From assembly GCA_965199235.1 (NCBI GenBank), contig CBDAQU010000002.1, positions 62,001-126,000 of the forward strand: DNA of 64,000 bases, given 5' to 3'. The translations under genes and the position numbers were made by a program. The notes below the pieces were generated by a model. That model saw only the letters and a list, made by a program, of their open reading frames with translations, did no database searches and had not been told where the DNA came from. Origin of the DNA: BOG-908 sp965199235. Its GTDB lineage: Bacteria > Pseudomonadota > Alphaproteobacteria > Acetobacterales > Acetobacteraceae. Shown in pieces: positions 16,074 to 25,037 of the stretch; position 1 is the stretch's first letter; each line of letters opens with the position of its first letter.

Positions 16074-16543
16074 GATTGTCTGTCGAGATCAGATACAAGA
16101 TGGGCCGTGTAGAAGCTGACACCTAAAAACGCCCTGTCGCCTGGCCCTACTTTAACTATATGCGGATCTTGGAGACGCTGGTCAGTCGGTATAGAAGAGT
16201 CTCCAGTTAACCAGTCGTTTGTTATATAAGTCCCTGGCGGGATAGCTACAAGTCGTTTGTAAGACTCTGGATAGGGTGCCCGGCTTCCGATCTCAAAAGT
16301 GATAATAGACGAGCAGTTTCGAGGCAAGCTGCCACGTTGTTCATCAAAACTCGTGAAGAACATTGGATGGTCTGTTACCACCGCGAGTATTGCGAGGTCA
16401 TGAGGCTGGTTTTCGATTTCGTTCAAGGAAAGCTGTTTAGGAACTATCGTGGTAGCGCAGCATAGAGTAAAGTTGCACAGTGTAAGGGCAACAAAGATTT
16501 GACGGTATTGTCTGATCCACTGTTTCACAGAGCTAGCGCTCAT
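15971..16543 (-). CDS. Hypothetical exported protein, probable N-terminal half of a broken gene
   Basis: A 190-codon frame starting with a positively charged and hydrophobic leader (KQWIRQYRQIFVALTLCNFTLCC), so probably exported or a lipoprotein. No family was recognised. Residues up to about 157 (FYTAHLVSDLDRQ) look like real coding sequence; the last 30 (SWAQAIVKSGF...) look out of frame, and the natural continuation is in the frame of 15513-16073. The start overlaps the hlyD remnant by 11 nt. Base composition is poorer in G+C than both sides, suggesting acquired DNA. Confidence 0.45.
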   Translation of the reverse strand: MSASSVKQWIRQYRQIFVALTLCNFTLCCATTIVPKQLSLNEIENQPHDLAILAVVTDHPMFFTSFDEQRGSLPRNCSSIITFEIGSRAPYPESYKRLVAIPPGTYITNDWLTGDSSIPTDQRLQDPHIVKVGPGDRAFLGVSFYTAHLVSDLDRQSWAQAIVKSGFSSKRLPSPARPVQTSLARCSADL

Positions 16544-17671
16544 GCCCGCTCTCCCCCGTCATCCGCTGCAACGGTGAAAGCAGAAAACTTATAATCCGCC
16601 GCCGCCCCGTATAAACCTCCGCCGTCACCGTCATGCCGGCCCCCAGGGCGGTGCGCCCCGCTTCCGTATCGATCCAGCTTCGGTCCAGTGTAACACGCGC
16701 CATGTAAGACGGTGTCTTCGGCGCGGCGGCGTCCTCCGCTTCCCCGTTCTCCCGACCCTCCGTCCTGGTGGCATCCCGCCGTTCGCTCGGCGCGAGCACC
16801 GCGTCGCGGCTCAACGCGTCACCGTGCCGTCAACCATGCCGTAGCGGGTGAACGCGAACGCATCCACCTTCGCCTTCGCCCGCTGGCCCACGTGGACAAA
16901 ACCTACATCCTTGTTGTCCAAGCTGGCTTCCACCACCAGTTGCGCGCTGTCTGGGACAACCAGCATCAGCGCCTGCGCCGGCGTCACCACGCCTCCAACC
17001 GTGTGCATGGCCAGGCTTTCCACCGTGCCGTCGATCGGCGCCCGCAACGTAGCCAAGGTCAAACGCTGCTGCGCCTTTGACAGATTGGCTTGCAGCTCGC
17101 TCGCCGTCGAGCGGGCCTTGGCCAAGTCGCCCAGCACGCCGTCCTCGAACTCGGCCACTGCCTGCTCGCGCTGGCGGCCTAGGCCCGCGCGCGCGGCAAC
17201 CGCCTGTTCGCGGTGCCGCGCCAGCACGCCCAGCTCCTGCTGCTCCTCCACCAGGCTGCGCTCGGCCTCCACCCAGGCCACCTGGTTGCCGTATTGCAGC
17301 GTCTTGGCCTGGCGGCGAATGCTGGTCTCCTGCTCCATCCACGGCAGCGAGGCCTGCAGCTTGGCAATGCCGGCCGTCGCCTCGTCCGCCTCGCCCTGCT
17401 TTTGGACGATCTGCTCGTCCAGGGACCGCAGCTTGGCTTCCTGCCCGGCCAGTTGCGCCCGCATCTTTGTTCCCGCCAGAGTCAGATCCTCGGCAGCGGC
17501 CAGCGGCGGCGCGTCCACGAGGGCAGCTGGCCCGCCATGCTCCAGCGTGCGCTGCACGCCGCGCAGCCGCGCCATCTCCAGCTGCGCCTGCACGAGGTCG
17601 CGCTGGTAGTGGTCGCGGTCGGCCAGCGCCTGGGTCGGGTCCACCTCGATCAGCACCTGGCCGGCGCGCAC
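16533..17671 (-). pseudogene. Decayed HlyD-type type I secretion membrane fusion protein
   Basis: The 3' two-thirds of a HlyD/PrtE-like periplasmic adaptor. From 17671 it reads RAGQVLIEVDPTQA (lipoyl half), long coiled-coil helices, then LRAPIDGTVESLAMHTVGGVV and DNKDVGFVHVGQ. A one-base loss near 16811-16814 breaks the frame at DGTVTR; the C-terminal VTLDRSWIDTE...GMTVTAEVYTGRRRIISFLLSPL continues in another frame to 16533. The N-terminal membrane anchor is missing: an in-frame stop lies near 17725. No type I secretion ABC transporter is adjacent. Non-functional as it stands. Confidence 0.8.
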
Positions 17672-18052
17672 GTGGTGTTCTCGCCGGTGGCCGGCTGGTG
17701 GCGCGGGAAAGACGGCGTCTCAAAACATTGATCGGCCCCGCGGCGTGTGTTGGACTCGCCAACCTGGAACCCCGTATCGCAACCGCATAATTTCTGGGGA
17801 CTGGAACGAACGGGTCATGTGGATTGCTTGTAAGCGATGGGGTGCAGAGGGCACCCCATCCTACGCGGCTGTATCGCGCATTATTCGGAATGCAGGAGGG
17901 CTGGGGACCACGGCGTTGTAACGTGACGCGGCTGGTTCGGGTGCGCAAGGTTCTTTTGTGGTCGTCGGACGGCTGGCACACACTTCCCGGAATTGGAACG
18001 AACGGGTCATGCGGCTTGCTTTCACGTGATGGGGTGCGAAGGGCACCCCATC
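17672..18052. other. Intergenic stretch carrying two REP-containing direct repeats
   Basis: No gene is recognised. The right end of the hlyD remnant fades out near 17725. Two imperfect direct repeats of about 75 nt follow (about 17793-17870 and 17985-18060). Each contains GGAACGAACGGGTCATG, a short variable part and a REP hairpin. Confidence 0.7.
17836..17864 (-). repeat. REP hairpin (copy d)
   Basis: GATGGGGTGC (17836-17845), five-base loop, perfect GCACCCCATC (17851-17860), CTAC (17861-17864). It is embedded in the first of two similar direct repeats of about 75 nt. Confidence 0.88.
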
Positions 18053-18056
18053 CTAC
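18028..18056 (-). repeat. REP hairpin (copy e), overlapping the mfd stop codon
   Basis: GATGGGGTGC (18028-18037), five-base loop, perfect GCACCCCATC (18043-18052), CTAC (18053-18056). On the minus strand the TAG of its GTAG is the stop codon of mfd, and the hairpin follows immediately. Confidence 0.9.
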
Positions 18057-21000
18057 GCGGCTTTTGCCTGCCCTGCTACGCGGACCAAGTTGCCCAGGAC
18101 TTCATCGGCGGTTTTGACGCGTTCGGTTACGGTCATGTCTTGGACCAGGGCCAGTTTGTGGTCGGGGCGGAGTTTTACGGTGCCGCGTTTGGTGCCGAGC
18201 CATTGGATTAGGCCGGCGGGGTTGCCGAAGGCGTTGCCGCGGAATTGGAACACCATACCTCTGGGTCCGGCTTCCAGTTTCTCTACGCCGGCGGTGCGGC
18301 AGGCGCGTTTTAGGTGGACGACTTGGAGAAGGTTTTCGACTTCGGGGGGGATGGGGCCGAAGCGGTCCACGAGTTCGGCGGCCAGCGCCTCGCTTTCGGC
18401 GTCCGAGGTTAGGGCGCCGATGCGGCGGTAGAGGCCCAGGCGGACGGGGAGGTCTCGGACATAGGCGTCCGGGATGAGGACGGGGAGGCCGAGGTTTATG
18501 TTGGGGGTCCAGTCGCGGTCTTCTGTGCGGATGCGGCCTTTGGCGGCGCGCATTTCGGCGACCGCGTCTTCCAGCATCTGCTGGTAGAGCTCTATGCCGA
18601 CTTCGCGGATGTGGCCGGATTGTTCGTCGCCGAGCAGGTTGCCGGCGCCGCGGATGTCCAGGTCGTGGCTGGCGAGGGTGAAGCCAGCGCCGAGCTGGTC
18701 GAGCGTCTGCATGACGTGAAGGCGTTTTTCGGCCGCGCCGGAGAGTTTGTTGCCTGGGGGCCAGGTGAGGTAGGCGTAGCCGCGTTGCTTGCCGCGGCCG
18801 ACGCGGCCGCGGAGCTGGTAGAGCTGGCCCAGTCCGAACATGTCGGCGCGGTGGATGAGCAGCGTGTTGACGGCCGGCATGTCCAGGCCGGATTCGACGA
18901 TGTTGGTGCTGAGCAGAATATCGTATTTGCCGTCGCCGAACTCGGTCATCACGCGCTCTAGCTCGGTGGGGGCGAGGCGGCCGTGGGCTTCGACGATGCG
19001 CGCTTCGGGGACGATGTCGCGCAGGCGGGTCTGCATTTTCGGCATGTCTTCGAGGCGGGGGACGACGCAGAAAATCTGGCCGCCGCGGAAGCGTTCGCGC
19101 TGGATGGCTTCGCGGATGACGACGTGGTCGAACGGCATGATAAAGGTGCGCACGGCCATGCGGTCAACCGGGGGTGTCGCGATCAGGCTCATTTCGCGCA
19201 CGCCTGTCAGGGCGAGTTGCAGGGTGCGGGGGATCGGCGTCGCGGTGAGCGTTAGAACGTGGACGTCGGCTTTCAGCGCCTTGAGTTTCTCTTTGTGAGT
19301 GACGCCAAAATGCTGCTCTTCGTCGACGATGAGCAGGCCCAGGTCGGAAAATTCTATTCCCTTGGCGAGCAGCGCGTGGGTGCCGATGACAATCTGCACG
19401 TCGCCGTTGGCCAGGCCGCGTTTGACCTCGGCCTGATCCTTGGCGTTCACCATCCGGCTGAGTTGGCCGACGCGGACGGGCAGGCCTTCGAAGCGGGTGG
19501 TAAAACCGCGGTAGTGCTGGCGGGCCAGCAGGGTTGTGGGGACGACGACGGCGACCTGCGATCCGGACATGGCGACGGCGAAGGCGGCGCGCAGGGCGAC
19601 TTCGGTCTTACCGAAGCCGACATCCCCGCAGATCAGGCGGTCCATGGGTTTGCCGGAGGAGAGGTCTTCGAGCACGTCGGAGATGGCGCGCGTCTGGTCG
19701 TCGGTTTCGGCGAACGGGAAGCGGGCGCAGAACTCGTCCCAGGTGCCCTCGGGGGTGCTGATCGTCATGGCGTCGCGCATGCGGCGTTCGGCGGCGACTT
19801 TTATGAGTGTGCCGGCCATGTCGCGAATGCGCTGCTTCATGCGCGCCTTGCGGGATTGCCAGCCGGCGCCACCGAGTTTGTCGAGCGCGACGCCCTGGGT
19901 TTCGCTACCGAAGCGCGATAGGAGCTCGATGTTCTCGACGGGCAGGAAAAGCTTTTCCTGGCCGTCGTAGATCAGGCGCAGGCAGTCGTGCGGGGCCTGG
20001 CCGACGCTGAGGGTTTCCAGGCCGTCGTAGCGGCCGATGCCATAATCCTGGTGGACGACGAGGTCGCCGTCGGCGATTTCGGTGGCTTCGGCGATGAACT
20101 GGTCGGCGCGTTTGCGTTTGCGTGGCGGGCGGCTGATGCGTTCGCCTAGCAGGTCCTGCTCGCCCACGAGGGCGAAATCTTCGGCGACGAAACCGCGCTC
20201 GGTAGCCAGCGTGACGAGGGCGATGGTGTCACGTTTGAGTTTGGCGACTTCGGCCCAGGTCTCGGCGGGTTCGGCGCGGAGCTTGTGTTCGGCGAGCAGG
20301 GTGGCGATGCGGGCGCGGGAGCCCCGGGACCAGGCGGCGACGATCGTTCGGCGCCCCTGCCCTGCCCAGGTGGCGGCTTGGGCGGCAAGCTGCTGGTAGA
20401 TGCTGGTGGCGGCACCGGCACCGGTCTGGGTGAAGATGATGCCTGAGCGGCCGCCGGCATCGAAGCCGCCGGCCCCGTCTGGCATGCCGTAGGGGGAGAA
20501 GCTGAAGGCTGGGACGCCAGCGAGCATGGCATCCCATCCTGTCCTATCAAGGTAAAGCATGTGCGGCGGCAAAGGCCGAAAACCGATTTCGCCGTCGCGC
20601 GGCATCACGCGCCGCGCCTCGAAATGGTCGGCGATCATTTCCAGGCGGGAGGCGAGCGCGTCCTCGGCCTGGACATCCAGCGACACCGAGGGGGTGGGCA
20701 GGTAGTCGAGGAGGGTCTCCATGGCCTCGTGGAACAGCGGCACCCAGTGCTCCATGCCCGGGTAGCGGCGGCCTTCGGAGATCGCCTGGTAGATCGGGTC
20801 GGTAGCGGCGGCCTGGCTGAACAGGTCGCGCCAGGCGGTGCGGAAGCGTGCGACGCTGGCGGGGTCGAGGGTTACTTCGGAGACGGGGCGGAGCGAGAAG
20901 CCGTCGATCGTCTCCGTGCTGCGCTGGGTCGCCGGGTCGAAGCGGCGGATGCTCTCGACCGAGTCGCCGAAGAAATCGAGGCGGACCGGGTCGCCCTCGC

Positions 21001-21490
21001 CGCTGGGGAACACGTCGAGGATGCCGCCGCGCACGGCGTACTCGCCGGGCTCCATGACGGTGTCGGCGCGGCCGTAGCCGTGCGATTCGAGGTAGGCGGT
21101 GAGGCCTTCGGGGGCGAGCGTGCCGCCTGTGCGCACGTCGAAACTTTCGCCCAGGAAGACGAGTTGCGGCGGCACGCGCTGCAATGCTGCGTTGACGGTG
21201 GTGAGCACGATGCGCTGGCCCGCCGGCGGGTCGAGCAGGCGCGAGAGGGTGGCGATGCGTTCGGAGACGATCGCGGGGTTTGGGGAGACGCGGTCGTAGG
21301 GCAGGCAGTCCCAGGCGGGGAAGCGAAGCACCTCGATCTGGGGGGCGAAGAAGCCGAGCAGGTCGGCAAGCCGCGTCATGCGTGCCTCGTCGCGCGCGAT
21401 GTGCAGCAGCGTGCCCTGGTGTTCCTGGGCGCGGCGGATCAGCAGGAGGGAGTCGAAACCTTCCGGCGCGCCGTAGATCGTCGCCGTCAC
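18053..21490 (-). CDS. mfd: Transcription-repair coupling factor
   Basis: An 1145-residue DNA translocase that removes RNA polymerase stalled at lesions and recruits UvrA. A UvrB-like N-terminal module is followed by the RNAP-interacting domain (DLVVHQDYGIGRYDGL). The RecG-like motor has Walker A GDVGFGKTEVALRAAF, DEEQHFGV and TATPIPRTL. A C-terminal TRCF domain ends near the stop. It starts at GTG 21490, which overlaps the sdhE TGA (GTGA). The TAG stop comes from REP copy e. Confidence 0.97.
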   Translation of the reverse strand: MTATIYGAPEGFDSLLLIRRAQEHQGTLLHIARDEARMTRLADLLGFFAPQIEVLRFPAWDCLPYDRVSPNPAIVSERIATLSRLLDPPAGQRIVLTTVNAALQRVPPQLVFLGESFDVRTGGTLAPEGLTAYLESHGYGRADTVMEPGEYAVRGGILDVFPSGEGDPVRLDFFGDSVESIRRFDPATQRSTETIDGFSLRPVSEVTLDPASVARFRTAWRDLFSQAAATDPIYQAISEGRRYPGMEHWVPLFHEAMETLLDYLPTPSVSLDVQAEDALASRLEMIADHFEARRVMPRDGEIGFRPLPPHMLYLDRTGWDAMLAGVPAFSFSPYGMPDGAGGFDAGGRSGIIFTQTGAGAATSIYQQLAAQAATWAGQGRRTIVAAWSRGSRARIATLLAEHKLRAEPAETWAEVAKLKRDTIALVTLATERGFVAEDFALVGEQDLLGERISRPPRKRKRADQFIAEATEIADGDLVVHQDYGIGRYDGLETLSVGQAPHDCLRLIYDGQEKLFLPVENIELLSRFGSETQGVALDKLGGAGWQSRKARMKQRIRDMAGTLIKVAAERRMRDAMTISTPEGTWDEFCARFPFAETDDQTRAISDVLEDLSSGKPMDRLICGDVGFGKTEVALRAAFAVAMSGSQVAVVVPTTLLARQHYRGFTTRFEGLPVRVGQLSRMVNAKDQAEVKRGLANGDVQIVIGTHALLAKGIEFSDLGLLIVDEEQHFGVTHKEKLKALKADVHVLTLTATPIPRTLQLALTGVREMSLIATPPVDRMAVRTFIMPFDHVVIREAIQRERFRGGQIFCVVPRLEDMPKMQTRLRDIVPEARIVEAHGRLAPTELERVMTEFGDGKYDILLSTNIVESGLDMPAVNTLLIHRADMFGLGQLYQLRGRVGRGKQRGYAYLTWPPGNKLSGAAEKRLHVMQTLDQLGAGFTLASHDLDIRGAGNLLGDEQSGHIREVGIELYQQMLEDAVAEMRAAKGRIRTEDRDWTPNINLGLPVLIPDAYVRDLPVRLGLYRRIGALTSDAESEALAAELVDRFGPIPPEVENLLQVVHLKRACRTAGVEKLEAGPRGMVFQFRGNAFGNPAGLIQWLGTKRGTVKLRPDHKLALVQDMTVTERVKTADEVLGNLVRVAGQAKAA

Positions 21491-21759
21491 TGGCCGCGTG
21501 CGTCCCGCATGGCACGCAGCATCGCGGTATCGTGTTCGGGTGGGATCGGGCGGCGGCCGGTCAGCCAGTCGGCCAGCGCCGGGTCCGGCAGCTCCATGAT
21601 CGCCTCCAGGACCTCGATCTCGGCCAGGGTGAAGCTTGCCAGCCGGGAGGAGACGAAACCGCCCACCATGAAATCGTTTTCGCGGGTGCCGCGGTGATTT
21701 GCGCGGAACAGCAGACGGCGCCGGCGGCCGTCGAGGGGGGGGTGCGAGGTTTCGTCCAT
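21487..21759 (-). CDS. sdhE: FAD assembly factor SdhE (DUF339)
   Basis: A 90-residue protein that promotes covalent flavinylation of succinate dehydrogenase SdhA. The signature RRLLFRANHRGTRENDFMVGGF contains the key RGxxE motif (RGTRE), and LADWLTGRRPIP is typical of the C-terminal part. The ATG at 21759 is chosen because residues upstream do not match the family. It overlaps mfd by 4 nt; recG diverges 26 nt away. Confidence 0.95.
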   Translation of the reverse strand: MDETSHPPLDGRRRRLLFRANHRGTRENDFMVGGFVSSRLASFTLAEIEVLEAIMELPDPALADWLTGRRPIPPEHDTAMLRAMRDARGQ

Positions 21760-21785
21760 GCTGCGGCTGACATATAGCGGGGGGC

Positions 21786-23885
21786 GTGCCAGACGCCAGT
21801 GCAGCCCCTGCCCCGCCAGCGGCAATCCACCAGCTGGATGCTGTGCTTGCGCCGTTGATGGAGCCGATAACCACGCTGCACGGGGTCGGCGCCCGCAAGG
21901 CGGCGCTGATCGCGCGGGCCACCGGCGGGACGCGCGTGCTGGATGTGCTGTTCCATCTGCCGGAGCGTTTCATCGACCGGTCCGACTGCCCGAGCATTGC
22001 AGATGCGATGCAAGGCGAGGTGGCCACCCTGACCGTCAGCGTCGTCACCCATCGCAAGCCGGAGCCGGGCACCAGGCAGCCCTGGCGCGTCCAGGTGACT
22101 GACGGGACGGGGTTTGCGGAGCTGGCATTCTTCCACAACCACCAGGCGCGCGCCTACCCGCCGGGGCTGAAGATCGTCGTGTCCGGCAAAATGGAGCGGT
22201 TCCGCGACACGCTGACGATCACCCACCCGAAATACATCCAGCCCGCCGACGGTGCGGCGGTGCCTGGGATCGAGCCGGTTTGGCCGCTGGTGGCCGACCT
22301 GCGACCATCGGATTTCCGCGCGGTGGCGGTGCAGGCACTGGCGAAAATCCCGGCGTTGCGGGAGTGGCACCAGCCGACGCTGCTGCAGCGCGAGCACTGG
22401 CCGAGTTTCGCCGAGGCGTTGCGCGCGCTCCATGCGCCGCGCGAGCTTCCGAGCCGGGAGGCGCGCGCGCGTCTAGCCTATGACGAGCTGCTCGCGCACC
22501 AGATCGCGCTCTCGTGGAGGCGGACGCGCGAGCGCGCTCGGGCCGGCCGTCCGCTCGCCGGGGACGGCGGGTTAAGGGACCGGGCGCTGACGCGGTTCGG
22601 GCATGCGCTGACGGCGAGCCAGGCGGAGGTGCTGGCGGAGGTCGACGCCGACCTGGCGGCGCCGAGCCGCATGCTGCGCCTGCTGCAGGGCGATGTGGGA
22701 TCAGGCAAGACGCTGGTCGCGATCATGGCGATGCTCAGGGCCGTCGAGGCAGGCGCGCAGGCCGCGATGATGGCGCCGACGGAGACGCTGGCGCGCCAGC
22801 ACCACCGCACGCTGAGCAAGATCAGCCCGGTGCCTGTGGCGCTGCTGACAGGGTCGGTGAAAGGGGTGGCACGGCGTAACACGCTGCTGGGGCTGCAATC
22901 GGGGCGCATACCGCTGGTGGTGGGCACGCATGCGCTGTTCCAGGAGGGGGTCGCCTATCGCGACCTGGCGCTGGCGGTGATCGACGAGCAGCACCGCTTC
23001 GGCGTGGACCAGAGGCTGTCGCTCGGCAGCAAGGGAGACAGCACGGACGTACTCGTGATGACGGCAACGCCGATCCCGCGCACGCTGTTGCTGACGCAAT
23101 GGGGGGAGATGACGGTCAGCCGGCTGAAGGAAAAACCGGTGGGGCGGCAGGCGATACGCACCAGCCTTCACAGCATGTCCACGCTCGGCGACGTGACCGA
23201 CGCGCTGGCGCGTGCGCTGGGGCGGGGCGACCAGGTATTCTGGGTATGCCCGATGGTTGCCGAACGCGAGCTGGTGGACGTTGCTGCGGCCGAAGCGCGC
23301 TACAGGGCGCTGCGGCTTCGGTTTGGGGACATGGTGGGGCTGGCGCACGGCCAGCTCGACACGGAGCCGCGCGAGCGGGCGCTGGCGCGGTTCGCGGCGG
23401 GGCAGACGCGGCTGCTGGTGGCCACGACGGTGATCGAGGTGGGCGTGGACGTCCCGGCGGCGAGCGTGATGGTGGTGGAGCATGCCGAACGGTTCGGGCT
23501 GGCGCAGCTTCACCAGTTGCGCGGGCGCGTGGGCAGGGGATCGGCTGCAAGCTACTGTTTGCTGCTGCATGAGGACGAGTTGAGGGAGTCGGCGCGCCGC
23601 CGCCTGGTCCTGCTGCGCGACACGGAGGACGGTTTTGTCATCGCCGACGAGGATTTCCGTATCCGGGGAAGCGGCGACGCCCTGGGCCGCCGGCAATCCG
23701 GCCAACCGGGGTGGCGGCTGGCCGACCCGGTAGAGCATGAGGGGCTGCTGCAGATGGCGAACAGGGATGCGGCCCACCTGCTGGAGCGCGACCCTAAGCT
23801 GATCACCGACAGGGGTGAGGCGATCAGGCTGCTGCTGCGGATGTTCGAGCGTGGCGCGGCGCTGCGCAACCTGGCATCGGGGTGA
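21786..23885 (+). CDS. recG: ATP-dependent DNA helicase RecG
   Basis: A 699-residue branch-migration helicase acting on stalled replication forks and Holliday junctions. The N-terminal wedge/OB domain has LHGVGARKAALIARATGG and LFHLPERFIDRS. Helicase motifs include LLQGDVGSGKT, AMMAPTETLARQH, VIDEQHRFGV and MTATPIPRTL, and the C-terminal QLHQLRGRVGRG. The start used is GTG 21786; an ATG at 21858 is possible but would remove family-typical residues. Divergent from sdhE-mfd. Confidence 0.96.
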   Translation: MPDASAAPAPPAAIHQLDAVLAPLMEPITTLHGVGARKAALIARATGGTRVLDVLFHLPERFIDRSDCPSIADAMQGEVATLTVSVVTHRKPEPGTRQPWRVQVTDGTGFAELAFFHNHQARAYPPGLKIVVSGKMERFRDTLTITHPKYIQPADGAAVPGIEPVWPLVADLRPSDFRAVAVQALAKIPALREWHQPTLLQREHWPSFAEALRALHAPRELPSREARARLAYDELLAHQIALSWRRTRERARAGRPLAGDGGLRDRALTRFGHALTASQAEVLAEVDADLAAPSRMLRLLQGDVGSGKTLVAIMAMLRAVEAGAQAAMMAPTETLARQHHRTLSKISPVPVALLTGSVKGVARRNTLLGLQSGRIPLVVGTHALFQEGVAYRDLALAVIDEQHRFGVDQRLSLGSKGDSTDVLVMTATPIPRTLLLTQWGEMTVSRLKEKPVGRQAIRTSLHSMSTLGDVTDALARALGRGDQVFWVCPMVAERELVDVAAAEARYRALRLRFGDMVGLAHGQLDTEPRERALARFAAGQTRLLVATTVIEVGVDVPAASVMVVEHAERFGLAQLHQLRGRVGRGSAASYCLLLHEDELRESARRRLVLLRDTEDGFVIADEDFRIRGSGDALGRRQSGQPGWRLADPVEHEGLLQMANRDAAHLLERDPKLITDRGEAIRLLLRMFERGAALRNLASG

Positions 23886-23889
23886 TCGG

Positions 23890-24333
23890 GTGACCGGCAG
23901 TCGGGCCTATCCCGATCGGCCGCTGGTCGGGGTCGGCGTGGCGGTACTGCGCGGCCGTTCCGTGCTGCTGGTCAGGAGGGCGAACCCGCCGGCCCAGGGC
24001 GCATGGAGCCTGCCGGGCGGCGCCCAGCGTCTTGGGGAGACTGCCGAGGCGGCGGCGCGGCGCGAGCTGCTGGAGGAGACGGGGCTGACGGTCGGGGCGC
24101 TTCACCTGGCGGGACACGTGGACAGCATCCATGCCGATCAGGACGGGAAGTTCCGATACCATTACACAATACTGGATTTCTGTGCGGCCTATCGGGGTGG
24201 CGAGGCCAGGCACGGAGGCGATGCGGCCGACATCGCCTGGGCCGACCTGGACGGGCTGGACGAGTATGGTCTGTGGGAGGCGGCACGGCGGATCGTGGCG
24301 CTCGCCCGGGTCAGGCTCAGCCAGCCCGGCTGA
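23890..24333 (+). CDS. Nudix hydrolase
   Basis: A 147-residue hydrolase of nucleoside diphosphate derivatives. The Nudix box is complete: GAQRLGE, then ETAEAAARRELLEETGL (GX5EX7REUXEEXGU). RPLVGVGVAVLRGRSVLLVRR precedes it, as in ADP-ribose pyrophosphatase-like members. It starts at GTG 23890, four bases after the recG stop, so the two are probably one operon. The 3' end overlaps the convergent ATP12-type gene by 17 nt. The substrate is unknown. Confidence 0.9.
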   Translation: MTGSRAYPDRPLVGVGVAVLRGRSVLLVRRANPPAQGAWSLPGGAQRLGETAEAAARRELLEETGLTVGALHLAGHVDSIHADQDGKFRYHYTILDFCAAYRGGEARHGGDAADIAWADLDGLDEYGLWEAARRIVALARVRLSQPG

Positions 24334-25021
24334 GGGCGATGAAGCGCGCTGCCTGCTCCACGTCTGACAGGATCGCCTGCCGGCGGGCGGCGGCCTCCCG
24401 GTCCTCGCCCCATTGCTCGGCCTGAAACAGCTCGTCGAGCAGGGCAAGGCTGTGCGCCTGGCTGGGTGCGAGCGCCTCGTCGGCGACGGCGAGGCCGAGC
24501 ACGAGGCTGCCGAGCGCTGGGACCAGGATGCCGAGCCCGGCCAGTTCGAAGGCGGGACGGCCGTGCAGCGCGCCACGGAACGCTACCAGGGCGTGGGAAG
24601 GCTGCTCGACGGGCATCAGGCCGGACGTGGCGACGAGGCCTGCGCCGTAGCGCTGCTGTGCCCAGGACAGCCAGGGCTGCCAGCGTTCCGCCTGCACGGC
24701 GGCCAGGGCTGCAGGCGTCTCTGCACGGTAGCAGAGCACGTCGGACTCGGCGTAGCGCGCCAGCGCGTCCGCCGTCAGCGCGGGGTTTGGCGCGACACGC
24801 TCCTGTGCGGTGCCGGCGATGCGTGTCAGCGGCACGTCCTCCACCGACAGCGTGCCGCTTGCGCCGGCTGCCTGCCACTCCTCAGCGATCGCCTGGGCGA
24901 GCGGACGGCTTTGAAGGGCGAGCAGCGGGCCGCCTGGCAGGCGCATCGGCCGGCCGTCGAGGCGGATGGCGTAGCGGCCGGCCTCGTCGACGATTTCCGC
25001 TGTTTTCCAGAAACGCTTCAC
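24317..25021 (-). CDS. ATP12 family chaperone for F1-ATPase assembly
   Basis: A 234-residue protein. MKRFWKTAEIVDEAGRYAIRLDGRPMRLPGG and LTRIAGTAQERV are characteristic of the ATP12 family, with SDVLCYRAE in the middle and LGSLVLGLAV near the C-terminal part. The mitochondrial homolog binds the F1 alpha subunit before assembly; the bacterial role is inferred from that. It lies just downstream of the AsmA-family gene (16 nt gap). Confidence 0.9.
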   Translation of the reverse strand: MKRFWKTAEIVDEAGRYAIRLDGRPMRLPGGPLLALQSRPLAQAIAEEWQAAGASGTLSVEDVPLTRIAGTAQERVAPNPALTADALARYAESDVLCYRAETPAALAAVQAERWQPWLSWAQQRYGAGLVATSGLMPVEQPSHALVAFRGALHGRPAFELAGLGILVPALGSLVLGLAVADEALAPSQAHSLALLDELFQAEQWGEDREAAARRQAILSDVEQAARFIALSRAG

Positions 25022-25037
25022 CGATGATCGTCCGAGC

